From the NCBI RefSeq assembly GCF_900114455.1, contig NZ_FOTC01000001.1, positions 1,592,962-1,656,961 of the forward strand: 64,000 nucleotides of DNA. The letters are read 5' to 3'. How positions within the stretch are numbered: the stretch's first letter is position 1; every line of letters starts with the position of its first letter. The position numbers were made by a program, and so were the translations under genes. Source of the DNA: Halogranum rubrum (GTDB taxonomy: Archaea; Halobacteriota; Halobacteria; Halobacteriales; Haloferacaceae). The notes under the pieces were generated by a model, which worked only from the letters and a program-made list of their open reading frames with translations, did no database searches and was not told the DNA's origin. Positions 51,623 to 60,850 of the stretch are shown here, one piece after another.

Positions 51623-52774
51623 CTACTCACGCGACGGGCGGCCGTGAATCGGCCCCGAGGAGTCGGTCAGTCGACCACCCGAACGACCGTTGTGGACGGC
51701 GAGTGCCTCGGCGACGGCGCTGAGTGCGATTTGTGTCGGGTGGTCACCGCCGATGTCGAGACCGACCGGCGTGGCGATACGGTCGAGGTCGGCCGTCGTG
51801 AGCGACGTTCCCTCTTCGGCGAACTCCTCACGCATCTCCTCGAAGCGCTTTCGCGGCCCCATCAACCCGATGTAGGGCACGTCCGTCGTGAGCAGTGATT
51901 CGAGGGCGACTCGGTCGTCGACGAAGTTGTGCGACATCAACAGCGCGTAGGTGTGTTCGGGTGCGTCGACGACGCTCGCGATGTCGGGTGCGCGTGTCGG
52001 CACTACCTCGTGGGCGTCGGGAAACCGGTCCGTGTCGGCCTGCCCGCCACGACCGGTGACGACGCGGACGCGAAAGCCCGCTTCGCGCCCGAGTCGAGCG
52101 ACGGGAGCGACGTCGCGCTGTCGACCGAACACGAGCAGGTCGGGTGCGGGCGTGAGCACGTCGACGAACACGTCGACCGTTCCGGCGTCGGTGTCGACGG
52201 TGACCGTCGTCGACCGGTCGGCAGTGCGTGCGTCGGCGACGGCGTCGCCGAGTGCGTCGACGACGGCACTCGGAAGTCCCGGTCGCTCGGTTGCGACGTG
52301 GTCATCGTCTTCGGTGAGCGTCGTTCGGTCGCCGACCGAGACGGTCGGGTCGGTGGACGCGACGACGGTGAGGAGCGTGACGGCGCGTTTCGCGTCGAGT
52401 TCCTCGACGGCGGGTCGAAAGCTCTCGTCGACCGGTTCGACGAGGAGGTCGATGACCCCGTTACAGCCGAGACCCATCCCCCAGACGCCCTCGGCGTCGT
52501 TCGTCAAGTCGAAGCGTTCGGTTCGGGGGTCGCCCGACTCGACGACGCCGGCGGCGATGTCGGCGACGGAGTCTTCGAGACAGCCCGCAGTCACCGCGCC
52601 GGTACTGTCGCCCGTGGCCGAGACGACGAGTTTCGCGCCGGGCCGCCGGTAGGCGGAGCCGTCGACGTTCGTCACCGTCGCCACGGCGGCAGGTCGTCCC
52701 GTCGTCAGCGACGCGCGGACGGCGCGGTAGCTTCCGAGCGGGGTCGTCTCCCAGTCGGGTGCTGTGTCGGTCAT
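51623..52774 (-). CDS. XdhC-family molybdenum cofactor maturation protein
   Basis: A 383-residue XdhC/CoxI-family protein with a N-terminal XdhC domain (PAAVATVTNVDGSAYRRPGAKLVV, AGCLEDSVA) and a C-terminal Rossmann domain (DLLVFGRQRDVAPVARLGREAGF). XdhC loads sulfurated Moco onto xanthine dehydrogenase-type enzymes. It is upstream of the Fe-S and Mo subunits on the same strand. Missing a catalytic motif of its own is normal for the family. Confidence 0.9.
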   Translation of the reverse strand: MTDTAPDWETTPLGSYRAVRASLTTGRPAAVATVTNVDGSAYRRPGAKLVVSATGDSTGAVTAGCLEDSVADIAAGVVESGDPRTERFDLTNDAEGVWGMGLGCNGVIDLLVEPVDESFRPAVEELDAKRAVTLLTVVASTDPTVSVGDRTTLTEDDDHVATERPGLPSAVVDALGDAVADARTADRSTTVTVDTDAGTVDVFVDVLTPAPDLLVFGRQRDVAPVARLGREAGFRVRVVTGRGGQADTDRFPDAHEVVPTRAPDIASVVDAPEHTYALLMSHNFVDDRVALESLLTTDVPYIGLMGPRKRFEEMREEFAEEGTSLTTADLDRIATPVGLDIGGDHPTQIALSAVAEALAVHNGRSGGRLTDSSGPIHGRPSRE

Positions 52775-52806
52775 GGTGGTAGTGAGAGCAACGTCCTCAT
52801 CGTTCG

Positions 52807-54027
52807 TCAGTCTTCGTCCGCTTCGGCCGTTTCCACCGACTTACCCGCCAATCGGTCGATGTCGGCGTCGGAGTAGCCGAGTTCGCCGAACACCTCGCGC
52901 GTGTGCTCGCCCAGTTTTGGCGGTGGCGACCGGAAGCCACTCGCGGCGTGCTTGAACTTCAGCGGATGTTCGACGACCGGAATCTCGTCGACGTCGCGGT
53001 CGCCCGGTTCCATCGTCCGGACCATCTCGCGGGCCTCGGTCTGCTCGTTGTCGAGTGCGTCTGCGACGTCTTGCACCGGTCCGGCGGGCACGCCCGCCTC
53101 GACGAGGACGTCCATCCACTCGTCGGTCGTTCGCTCCGTGAGCGTCGATTCGATCTCTGCTTCCAACTCGTCCATCGTGTCGACGCGGTCGGCGTTCGTC
53201 TCGAAACGCGCGTCTTCGGGGAGGTCGGGTCGGTCGATGGCGTGACAGAACTCCTTCCAGAGCTTCTGGTTGAGACAGGCGACGTTGAGGTGGCTGTCCT
53301 TCGTCCGGAAGGTCTGATACGGCGCGAGCACGGGGTCTTTCGTCCCCATGCGGCCCGTCTCCTCGCCCGCGAACACTTTGCCCGCCTGCTTCGTCAACCA
53401 CGGGAGCGTCGCGTCGAGCATCCCGAGGTCCATGTACTCGCCGTCGCCGGTTCGCTCGCGGCGATAGAGCGCCGAGACGATGCCGAACGCGGCCCACATG
53501 CCGGTGATGAGGTCCGTCTGCGGGAGACCGACCTTCACGGGACTGCGCTCTTTCTCGCCGGTGACGCTCATGATGCCCGAGAGCCCCTGCACGAGCAGGT
53601 CGTAGCCGGGACGTTCGCGCCACGGGCCGGTCGCACCGAACGCGGAGATATCGCAGTAGACGATGTCGTCGCAGACCTCCGTGACGGCGTCGTAGTCGAC
53701 ACCGAGTCGCTCTGCGGTGCCGGGTCGGAAGTTCTGGATGAACACGTCCGCCTCGGAGACGAGGTCGAACAGCGCCGCTTTGCCCGCGTCGCTCTTGAGG
53801 TCGAGTTCGACGCTTCGTTTGTCGTAGTTGACCGTCCAGTAGTAAGGCGACTCGCCGTCGACGAACGGCGGGCCACTGTGGCGGATGTCGTCGCCGACGT
53901 CCGGTCGCTCCACCTTGACGACGTCCGCCCCCTGGTTCGCCAGCATGAGTGAACAGAAGCCGCCGGTGACGAACGTCGAGAGGTCGACGACACGCACCCC
54001 CTCCAGTATGTAGTCGTGTGAGTCCAT
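52807..54027 (-). CDS. class III CoA-transferase (CaiB/BaiF family)
   Basis: A 406-residue CoA-transferase with the family segments VVDLSTFVTGGFCSLMLANQGADVVKVER, DKRSVELDLKS, the catalytic Asp in RPGYDLLVQG, and HPLKFKHAAS. It moves CoA between carboxylic acids with an enzyme-bound anhydride. With the HpaI-like aldolase it could handle an acyl-CoA intermediate of the island's pathway. It begins the minus-strand run upstream of XdhC with 32 bp spacing. Confidence 0.88.
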   Translation of the reverse strand: MDSHDYILEGVRVVDLSTFVTGGFCSLMLANQGADVVKVERPDVGDDIRHSGPPFVDGESPYYWTVNYDKRSVELDLKSDAGKAALFDLVSEADVFIQNFRPGTAERLGVDYDAVTEVCDDIVYCDISAFGATGPWRERPGYDLLVQGLSGIMSVTGEKERSPVKVGLPQTDLITGMWAAFGIVSALYRRERTGDGEYMDLGMLDATLPWLTKQAGKVFAGEETGRMGTKDPVLAPYQTFRTKDSHLNVACLNQKLWKEFCHAIDRPDLPEDARFETNADRVDTMDELEAEIESTLTERTTDEWMDVLVEAGVPAGPVQDVADALDNEQTEAREMVRTMEPGDRDVDEIPVVEHPLKFKHAASGFRSPPPKLGEHTREVFGELGYSDADIDRLAGKSVETAEADED

Positions 54028-54123
54028 AGCCCCCTCTTACCTGCAAGCCATGAAAAGCGTTACCCCACCGCGTAGAACGCACGGGACACACAGAATACGC
54101 GAGGCACCCACGACACGCTGCGG

Positions 54124-55296
54124 TCAGCGAACACCGAGCGACACCGACCAGAGGACGGCGACGCCGACGACGGTCACCGTCATCACGGCGAACCCCGGTA
54201 CGTACGAGGCCGTCTCGCTCAATAGACGACCGACGAGCCAGGGATACGCGAGCGCACCGGCGTTGCCGACGGCGGTCATCCCGACGAGCGTCACGCCCGG
54301 TTCGTCGCCGAGGTTGGCGAACGCGAGACTGAACAACGGACCGAACGGAAGACCGAACCCCGCGCCCGTCGCGACGAGCGACGCGAGGAGGAGCGTCCGA
54401 CCGCCGGTCACGAGTCCGACGGTGACGCCAGCCAGCGTCACCGCGAGGACGACGAGCGAGCAGAAGGCCGCAGTCGACTCGCCGAGTCGGCCAGCGAGCA
54501 GGCCGCCGCCGACGCGGCCGAACACCGTCGCCAACGAGAACCCCGTGAGGACGGCGAGCGTCGGCGCGCCTTGGACGCCGGCGAGCACGTCACTGTACCA
54601 CGTCGTCGCGACGATGAGAAAGCCGAAGGCGGCCATGTTGCCGAGACCGAGCGTCATCCCCGTCGCCGACCGGAACGGCGCGAGATACCGACCGAGCGAG
54701 AGCAGCGGCCTGTCCCCGACGGGCCGGATTCGGAGTGTCACCGCCCCGCCGACGAGCGCGAGCACCACCGCGACGGCGACGGGTCCGGCAGGACCGGCCA
54801 GTTCGACGGCGTCGGGGCCGAGTGCGACACCGGCGGCCAGACCGAGCGTGAACAGCGCGCCGAGCGCACCCTGCGTCGTCGCCGTCGCCGACCCACTCGT
54901 GCGAAGGCCGCCGTAGGTCATGCAGGCGACGAACGCGACACCCATCCCGAGACCGAGGAGGAGTCGTGAGAGATACACCGCACTCAGCGTGAGCGTCGCG
55001 CCGAGTGCCGTCCCGAGTGCGCCGAGGACGAACCCGCCGGCCGCAACCCGGTGAACCGGCCACGTTCGGGCGAGATAGTCCGCCGGGAGGACGGCGAGCA
55101 GTTGCCCGAAGAGGTAGACGGTCATCCCGAATCCGGCGGCGTCCGGCGACACGCCGCTCTCGATGAGCAGCGGAACGACGGCACCGTACGCGCCGACGGC
55201 GAGTCCGAGACCGAACAGCCCGGTACCGAGAGAGGCGACGGCCTGCCACGGCACCGTCTCGGTCCCGCGTCGGTCGACGTGAGCGCCCGCGCTCAT
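54124..55296 (-). CDS. MFS transporter
   Basis: A 390-residue major facilitator with about twelve helices. PADYLARTWPVHR in the loop after helix 2 is the reduced MFS motif. Its start overlaps the stop of the moeA-type gene (ATGA), so they are co-transcribed. It might import or export the island's substrate, intermediates or molybdate analogues; nothing specific is visible. Confidence 0.85.
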   Translation of the reverse strand: MSAGAHVDRRGTETVPWQAVASLGTGLFGLGLAVGAYGAVVPLLIESGVSPDAAGFGMTVYLFGQLLAVLPADYLARTWPVHRVAAGGFVLGALGTALGATLTLSAVYLSRLLLGLGMGVAFVACMTYGGLRTSGSATATTQGALGALFTLGLAAGVALGPDAVELAGPAGPVAVAVVLALVGGAVTLRIRPVGDRPLLSLGRYLAPFRSATGMTLGLGNMAAFGFLIVATTWYSDVLAGVQGAPTLAVLTGFSLATVFGRVGGGLLAGRLGESTAAFCSLVVLAVTLAGVTVGLVTGGRTLLLASLVATGAGFGLPFGPLFSLAFANLGDEPGVTLVGMTAVGNAGALAYPWLVGRLLSETASYVPGFAVMTVTVVGVAVLWSVSLGVR

Positions 55297-56525
55297 TCGA
55301 GAACCGTGTACGGCACGACGCGAACCGCGTCGCCGGCAGAGAGCGCCTCGGTCGTCACGACGAATCCGTCGGCGCGAGTCGCCCGCGTCGACGACGAGAG
55401 CACACTCGGGTCGAAGGTGTCCGAGTAGACCGACAGGGGCGAGTCGACGTGTCCTAGCGGCATCGCCACCGTCTCGACGCTCTCGGCGCCCTCGTCCAGC
55501 GAGACGGGAACGACGTACTCGAATCCGGAGGGGCCGAGTCCAACGTCACACGCGAGCGTCGCTTCGACGGTCGGCAGCGACGCGTCGCCGGTGAAGAACG
55601 GACGGGCGACGAGCGACGCGATGGTGTGTGCGCCGACGGGTTTGCCGGGAATCGCGATGCCGACGGCGTCTTGGTCGGGGAGACGAGCGACGGCGATTGG
55701 CTTCCCCGGACGGACGCGCACTCGGTGGAACAGCACCTCGCCGAGTGTCGAGAGCGCGCGGATGACGTGGTCTTTGTGTCCGACGCTGGTCCCGCCCGTC
55801 GTCACGACGACGTCGTGGCTCTCGGCGGTGTCGGCGACGAGCGACTCGACGCGGTCGTACTCGTCGGGGGCGCTTCCTTCGTACACTGCGTCGTGGCCCC
55901 ACGCGCCGACGAGTCCCTGGAGCATCGCGGAGTCGAGGTCACGGCTGACGCCCTCGTGAATCTCGGTGCCGGTGGCGACGACGCCGACGGAGAGTCGCTC
56001 GTACACCTCGACCGTCTCGTGTCCCAAGTCACCGAGCAAGATGGCGTCTTTCGGGCCGAGTCGCTCGCCGTCGACGAACAGTTCGTCGCCCGCGTGGAAG
56101 TTGCTTCCGCGCTCGTAGACGTAGGTGCCGGGGGTGACGTCGGGTCCGGACTCCAAGACGTCGCCCTCGACGGTCGCGTCCTCGCGTTTGATGACCGCGG
56201 TGGCACCGCGAGGAACGGGTGCGCCGGTGGCGACGCGGACGGCCTGCCCGGCGTCGAGTGTACCGGGGTCGGACTCGGGGAACACCTCGTCCGCGCGGAG
56301 GTCGAACGGGTACGTCCCGCGAGCGTCGAAGGCGAACCCGTCCATCGTGGCGTGGCTGTGTTTCGGGGCGTCGGTCTCGGTGACGATGGACTCGGCGAGG
56401 ACGCGGCCGCCGACGTCGGCGAGCGCGACTGTCTCGGTGTCTCGGGTGGAGACGAACTCCTCGCGGAGCGCGAGTACCCGGTCGACTGCCGTCTCTCTTT
56501 CCAGCATGTCGTCGTGGTCGTGCAT
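55293..56525 (-). CDS. moeA: molybdopterin molybdotransferase MoeA
   Basis: A 410-residue MoeA that inserts molybdate into adenylylated molybdopterin. Features: HATMDGFAFDARG at the N-terminus, GAPVPRGATAVIKREDA, the MoCF domain TGTEIHEGV (G-T-E motif), TTGGTSVGHKDH, and IPGKPVG. It sits in the same run as the Mo hydroxylase maturation genes. The ATG at 56525 is used; a GTG 42 bp upstream would add unlikely residues. Confidence 0.92.
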   Translation of the reverse strand: MHDHDDMLERETAVDRVLALREEFVSTRDTETVALADVGGRVLAESIVTETDAPKHSHATMDGFAFDARGTYPFDLRADEVFPESDPGTLDAGQAVRVATGAPVPRGATAVIKREDATVEGDVLESGPDVTPGTYVYERGSNFHAGDELFVDGERLGPKDAILLGDLGHETVEVYERLSVGVVATGTEIHEGVSRDLDSAMLQGLVGAWGHDAVYEGSAPDEYDRVESLVADTAESHDVVVTTGGTSVGHKDHVIRALSTLGEVLFHRVRVRPGKPIAVARLPDQDAVGIAIPGKPVGAHTIASLVARPFFTGDASLPTVEATLACDVGLGPSGFEYVVPVSLDEGAESVETVAMPLGHVDSPLSVYSDTFDPSVLSSSTRATRADGFVVTTEALSAGDAVRVVPYTVLE

Positions 56526-56582
56526 ACCACTCGAAGCGTCGTGAGGAGTGAAAACTGTTCGGCTCACCCTCTTCTCGCCGAA

Positions 56583-57626
56583 TCAGGGCTCCAAAATCGC
56601 CATCCCGTGGTGGTCACCACGGCGGATTCGCTCGTGGAGTGCCGGAACCTCGTCGAGCGAGACGCGGTCGGTGACGACCGGCGAGATGCGGCCGTCGGCG
56701 AGGAGGCGTGCGGCGCGCACGACTTCGTCTTTCGTCGCGTAGCGCGACCCGAGGAACGACGCCTCCTTGACGACGAACTCCTTCATCGGCGGGTCGAACG
56801 TCCTGTCGTGGTGCGTCGTCAACGAGACCACCTGACCACCCATCGCCAGTGCCTCCCACGCGTCGGAGAGGGTATCGAGGTCGCCGACGGTGTCGACGAC
56901 GACGGACGGTCCCGCGCCCTCGGAGAGTTCTCTGAGGGTCCCGGTGAAGTCGTCGTCGCGTGCGTCGACCGGCGTCACAGACTCGGGCGTCGCGGCGTCG
57001 ACGTGCGCGAGACGGTCTTCGTCGACGTCGGCAGCGAGGACGCGCGCGCCGCGGCGTGCGGCCAGTTGTGAGAGATGGACTCCGACGCGCCCACCCGCGC
57101 CGACGACGAGGACGGTGTCGGTGTCGTCGACGGCGGTTCGGTTACAGACGTGGAGCGGCGTGGCCAGACCGTCGGCGGCGATAGCACCCATCTCGAAACT
57201 TGCCTCGTCGGGCAGTGGAAGCAGGTTGCTCGCGGGGACGACCGTTCGTTCGGCGTACGCGCCGTCGCGGTGGACACCCAACCACCCTCCGAAGTCGGCA
57301 CACTGTGCGGTGTCGCCACGACGGCAGGCGTCGCAGGTCCCGCAGGTGAGATAGAAGTAGCAGAGGACGCGGTCGCCCGGTTCGACGCTGTCGACACCGG
57401 GGCCAACCGCTTCGACGACGCCCGCGAACTCGTGACCCGGAACGCGCGGGGTGAACGCCGGGTCGTCCGAGAGACCGCCCTGTATCGCGTTCTCGATGGT
57501 TCGCGTGACGCCGCAGGCGCGGACGTCGACGAGCGCCTCGCCGGGGCCGGGGTTCGGAAGGTCGATGCTGTCTGTCGTGAGTTCGCCGCCCCACTCGTCG
57601 AGGACGACGGCGTCTGTCTGTGGCAC
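56583..57626 (-). CDS. zinc-dependent alcohol dehydrogenase
   Basis: A 347-residue medium-chain dehydrogenase. Zinc features: GHEFAGVVEAVG (catalytic zinc His/Glu) and the four-Cys structural zinc site CGTCDACRRGDTAQC. Cofactor site VVGAGGRVGVHLSQLA with ADVDEDR favours NAD. It may oxidise an alcohol product in the island's pathway. A GTG at 57626 is used; no ATG lies near and the upstream frame runs into a divergent promoter. Confidence 0.85.
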   Translation of the reverse strand: MPQTDAVVLDEWGGELTTDSIDLPNPGPGEALVDVRACGVTRTIENAIQGGLSDDPAFTPRVPGHEFAGVVEAVGPGVDSVEPGDRVLCYFYLTCGTCDACRRGDTAQCADFGGWLGVHRDGAYAERTVVPASNLLPLPDEASFEMGAIAADGLATPLHVCNRTAVDDTDTVLVVGAGGRVGVHLSQLAARRGARVLAADVDEDRLAHVDAATPESVTPVDARDDDFTGTLRELSEGAGPSVVVDTVGDLDTLSDAWEALAMGGQVVSLTTHHDRTFDPPMKEFVVKEASFLGSRYATKDEVVRAARLLADGRISPVVTDRVSLDEVPALHERIRRGDHHGMAILEP

Positions 57627-57711
57627 GCAGTGTCGTATGTAACCGATTTTGATAACAGTACTGGCGCTGGAGTAACAGTTATGACCCGACCCACACATGA
57701 TACCGTGTACC

Positions 57712-59094
57712 ATGACAACTGCAGATAGTTCAGTCGGTGCGAGTAGTTCGTCTCCGACCGATATCGTCGAGTACGACATCGAAGACAAACCGCCTGCTAG
57801 TGAGGCGGTGCCGCTTGGCATCCAGCATCTCCTCGCCATGTTTCTCTCGACGGCGGCGCTCCCAATCGTCATCGCCCGGGCCATCGGCCTCGGGGCGGCC
57901 GACACGACGTTTATCCTCCAGATGGCACTGCTCGTCGCCGGCGTCGCCACTATCGTGCAAGCGTACCCCATCGGACCAATGGGTGCACGGCTTCCCATCG
58001 TCATGGGGACGAGCGCCATCTTCGTCGCGCCGCTCATCGACGTCGGGAGTCAGTTCGGCCTCGCGGCTATCTTCGGGGCGGTCATCGTCGCCGCACCGGT
58101 CGAGGTGCTCATCGGCTACTTCATCGACGACGTTCGCGGGCTCTTTCCGCCGCTCGTCACCGGCATCGTGGTGATGCTCGTCGGCCTCACGCTCATTCCC
58201 GTCGCGATGGACTACTCCGCGGGCGGCCCCGGTGCGGCGACGTACGGCAACCTCGAAAACATCGGGCTCGCGGCGCTCGTGTTCCTCATCGCCATCGGCT
58301 TGAATCAGTTCTTCGACGGCTTCCTGAAGATGGTGAGCGTCCTTATTGCAGTTGTTGTCGGCTACCTCGCGGCGATTCCGCTGGGACTGCTCGACCTGAG
58401 CGGCGTGGCGAGTGCGGGATGGATTTCGATTCCGATGCCGCTCTCCTACGGCGTCGCCTTCGAACCGAGTGCGATTCTGGTCGTCGCCTTCGCGTACATC
58501 ATCACCGCTATCGAGACCATCGGTGACGTGTCGGGAACCACCGAGTCGGTCGGCCGCGACCCGGAAGGACGAGAGCTGAAAGGTGGCCTCGTCGCCGACG
58601 GCGTGATGAGCGCCGTCGCGGGTGTGTTCAACGCCTTTCCCAACACCTCCTTCTCGCAGAACGTGGGTCTCATCAGCTTCACCGGCGTGGCGAGTCGCTA
58701 CGTCGTCGCGCTCTGCGGCGGGATGCTCGTCGTCCTCGGGTTCGTCCCGAAAGTCGCCGCGCTCATCGCCGCGATGCCGAACCCGGTGCTCGGTGGCGCG
58801 GCAATCGTCCTGTTCGGGATGATCTTCTCGGTCGGGATTCGAATCGTCACTCGCGGCGTCGTGCTGAGCCAGCGGAACCTCACCATCATCGCGACGTCCA
58901 TCACGCTCGGTCTCGGTGTCGAGATGCGTCCGGACGTGCTGTCGAGTCTCCCCAGCGAGGTACAGCTACTCGCTGGGTCGGGACTCATCGCTGGCGGCGT
59001 GACGGCAGTCGTGCTCAACGTCGTACTGCCCGCAGACGACGCGGTCGAGACGTCCGACGCTACCGTCGCCTCGACAGACGGTGGACAGGAGTAA
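57712..59094 (+). CDS. NCS2 nucleobase permease (second copy)
   Basis: A 460-residue NCS2-family permease, shorter and diverged from the one at 43039. The motif SFSQNVGLISFTGVASRYVV is conserved, including the QNxGxxxxTxVxSR signature. Two such permeases in one island suggest more than one nucleobase-like substrate or two steps of uptake. The ATG at 57712 shares a divergent promoter region with the zinc dehydrogenase. Confidence 0.9.
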   Translation: MTTADSSVGASSSSPTDIVEYDIEDKPPASEAVPLGIQHLLAMFLSTAALPIVIARAIGLGAADTTFILQMALLVAGVATIVQAYPIGPMGARLPIVMGTSAIFVAPLIDVGSQFGLAAIFGAVIVAAPVEVLIGYFIDDVRGLFPPLVTGIVVMLVGLTLIPVAMDYSAGGPGAATYGNLENIGLAALVFLIAIGLNQFFDGFLKMVSVLIAVVVGYLAAIPLGLLDLSGVASAGWISIPMPLSYGVAFEPSAILVVAFAYIITAIETIGDVSGTTESVGRDPEGRELKGGLVADGVMSAVAGVFNAFPNTSFSQNVGLISFTGVASRYVVALCGGMLVVLGFVPKVAALIAAMPNPVLGGAAIVLFGMIFSVGIRIVTRGVVLSQRNLTIIATSITLGLGVEMRPDVLSSLPSEVQLLAGSGLIAGGVTAVVLNVVLPADDAVETSDATVASTDGGQE

Positions 59095-59139
59095 CGACGC
59101 GAACAAAAAACGGGAGAAGTTGGGGGTTCGAGTTTTCCC
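59095..59139. terminator. convergent terminator region
   Basis: Between the permease stop and the cyclase stop, an A run (aaaaaa, 59105-59110) gives an oligo-T for the minus strand, and ttttccc (59133-59139) gives one for the plus strand. The region probably ends both transcripts. Confidence 0.45.
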
Positions 59140-59904
59140 TTACTCTTCGGTGAACGCGACACAGCGACAGACGCTGGACTCGCCACCCTCGAAGCGCCAC
59201 GGGAAGGTCCCGATCTGACAACGCTCGTTGAGCAGATTCTCGGGGACCTGCGCGTTCTCGACGTGGACGATGCCCTCCGGGAACAGTTCGGTGTGCATCA
59301 GCTGGTAGCCCTCCGGCGGGAAGATCTCGTCGAGGTCGTCGACGCCGAGTTTCTCGGCCGCCTCGTCGGCGAGTTCGGGGCGGACGTCACGGACGATGGT
59401 GTTCATCGGGTGGTCCGCGCTCCCGCAGTCGAGGATGAGGTAGTTGAGGTTCATGTCGCGGCACCACTCGGCGAACTCCATGTTCGGACCGGGGTGCTTA
59501 CAGAAGAACGCGTGCGGATCGGCCTCCTCACGGTGGTAGGCGTACTTCTGGTAGCCCGTGTGGATGAAGAGGATGTCGCCCTCTTGGACGTCACAGACGT
59601 CTTCGATCATCTCGCTGGTGTAGACGTCGTAGTCGCCGACCTTGTCGGAAATGTCCGCGACGACGGCGTCGCCGACGAGTTCGTCCAACGGCATGTCGGC
59701 GATGTCGCGGCCGTTGCCGACGAAGTGTTTCTCACCGTCGAGGTGTGTTCCGGTGTGGTTCATGAACTCGATCTTCTGGCCGTTGACCTTCTCCGTATCG
59801 AGGCTCTTTTCGTACCAGACTTTCGGGTTGTCGTACGTCGGCCACGCAGGCGTGTCCTGCGACCACGGCTGGGTCAAATCGTGCATCTCATAGCCGTCTA
59901 GCAT
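59140..59904 (-). CDS. cyclase-family metal-dependent hydrolase
   Basis: A 254-residue member of the cyclase/kynurenine formamidase/isatin hydrolase family. The metal-binding motif is NHTGTHLDGEKHF (HxGTHxDxxxH). Family members hydrolyse formamides or cyclic amides such as isatin. In this island it could open a cyclic amide or hydrolyse a formyl group. The ATG at 59904 is used; M7 (MHDLTQ) is an alternative. Confidence 0.85.
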   Translation of the reverse strand: MLDGYEMHDLTQPWSQDTPAWPTYDNPKVWYEKSLDTEKVNGQKIEFMNHTGTHLDGEKHFVGNGRDIADMPLDELVGDAVVADISDKVGDYDVYTSEMIEDVCDVQEGDILFIHTGYQKYAYHREEADPHAFFCKHPGPNMEFAEWCRDMNLNYLILDCGSADHPMNTIVRDVRPELADEAAEKLGVDDLDEIFPPEGYQLMHTELFPEGIVHVENAQVPENLLNERCQIGTFPWRFEGGESSVCRCVAFTEE

Positions 59905-60040
59905 ACATCCGACTGTTTCGGAGCAGGGACTTAACCGTTCGCCCCGCGGTAGCGGCTCTCACGACGAACCGTTGACAGGCGAGTCGTCACGACTCATCGG
60001 GAAGACGGAGGCAAACCGGTGTAGAAGTGGCTACTGGGAG

Positions 60041-60802
60041 CTACTGGTAAGCGATGTTGAGTTCGAGTTCGTTCGTCGCACCCAACAGGAGCGACGGGAA
60101 CTCCTCTTCGAACCGCTCGCCGCGCATCCGGTTGATGGGACCGGAGATGCTCAGTCCGCCGATGACCGTTCCGTCGGCGTCGGTCACGGCCGCGCCGACG
60201 GCCCTGAGACCCTCGATGGTCCCCTGGTCGTTGATACTGTATCCGCGCTCGCGGATGCATTCGAGTTCGGCGAAGAGTTCGTCGCGGTCGGTGATTGTCT
60301 TGCTCGTCAGCGCCTCCAGTCCGTGCTGTGCGAGAATCGCTTCGACACGGGAGTCGGGCAGTTTCGAGAGGATAGCCAATCCGGCCGCGCTCGCGTGGAC
60401 CGGGACGCGCTTCCCGGGGAACGAATCCGCCTTCACCGCGTGGTTGCCAGTCTTCCGGTAGACGTACACTGCACGGCCGTGTTCTTCGACCATGAACTGT
60501 GCGCGCTCGTCGGTTCGGCGCGCCAACTCGTCGACTTTCTCCATCGCCAACTGGTAGGCGGGATTTCGCGTTCGGGTGAACTCACCGAGGTCGAGGAACT
60601 GGAGACTGAGTGCGTAGCCGTCGTCAGTGTCGACGACGTACCCCCGCTGTTCGAGGGTCTTCAGGTGCCGGTGTGCCGTACTCTTCGAGAGGTCGAGGTC
60701 ACGAGCGACAGTCGAGAGTCGGGCCGTACCCGACTCTCGGAGCAGTTCGATGACGTCGAGGGCCTTCTCCACGGACGAGACGGTGTTCGTTTGCGCATTC
60801 AT
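60041..60802 (-). CDS. IclR-family transcriptional regulator
   Basis: A 253-residue IclR regulator. N-terminal HTH (RLSTVARDLDLSKSTAHRHL) is followed by the effector domain (VHASAAGLAILSKLPDSRVEAIL and GTVIGGLSISGPINRMRGE). IclR proteins bind small acids or ring-cleavage intermediates and control catabolic operons. It is the only DNA-binding gene in the island and its own promoter has a palindrome at 60834-60850, so autoregulation is likely. Confidence 0.9.
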   Translation of the reverse strand: MNAQTNTVSSVEKALDVIELLRESGTARLSTVARDLDLSKSTAHRHLKTLEQRGYVVDTDDGYALSLQFLDLGEFTRTRNPAYQLAMEKVDELARRTDERAQFMVEEHGRAVYVYRKTGNHAVKADSFPGKRVPVHASAAGLAILSKLPDSRVEAILAQHGLEALTSKTITDRDELFAELECIRERGYSINDQGTIEGLRAVGAAVTDADGTVIGGLSISGPINRMRGERFEEEFPSLLLGATNELELNIAYQ

Positions 60803-60833
60803 TGTACACTATCGACGCCCCCGTCTATTCAAA

Positions 60834-60850
60834 GTTCCGTATAACGGGAC
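60834..60850. promoter_or_regulatory. candidate IclR operator
   Basis: GTTCCGT-ATA-ACGGGAC is an imperfect inverted repeat (one mismatch), 32-48 bases upstream of the iclR ATG and overlapping the presumed TATA region. This is the usual place for an autoregulatory site. A weaker related sequence (GTTC-CGCC-GAAC) occurs in the hydantoinase/aldolase intergenic region near 41491-41502. Confidence 0.4.
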
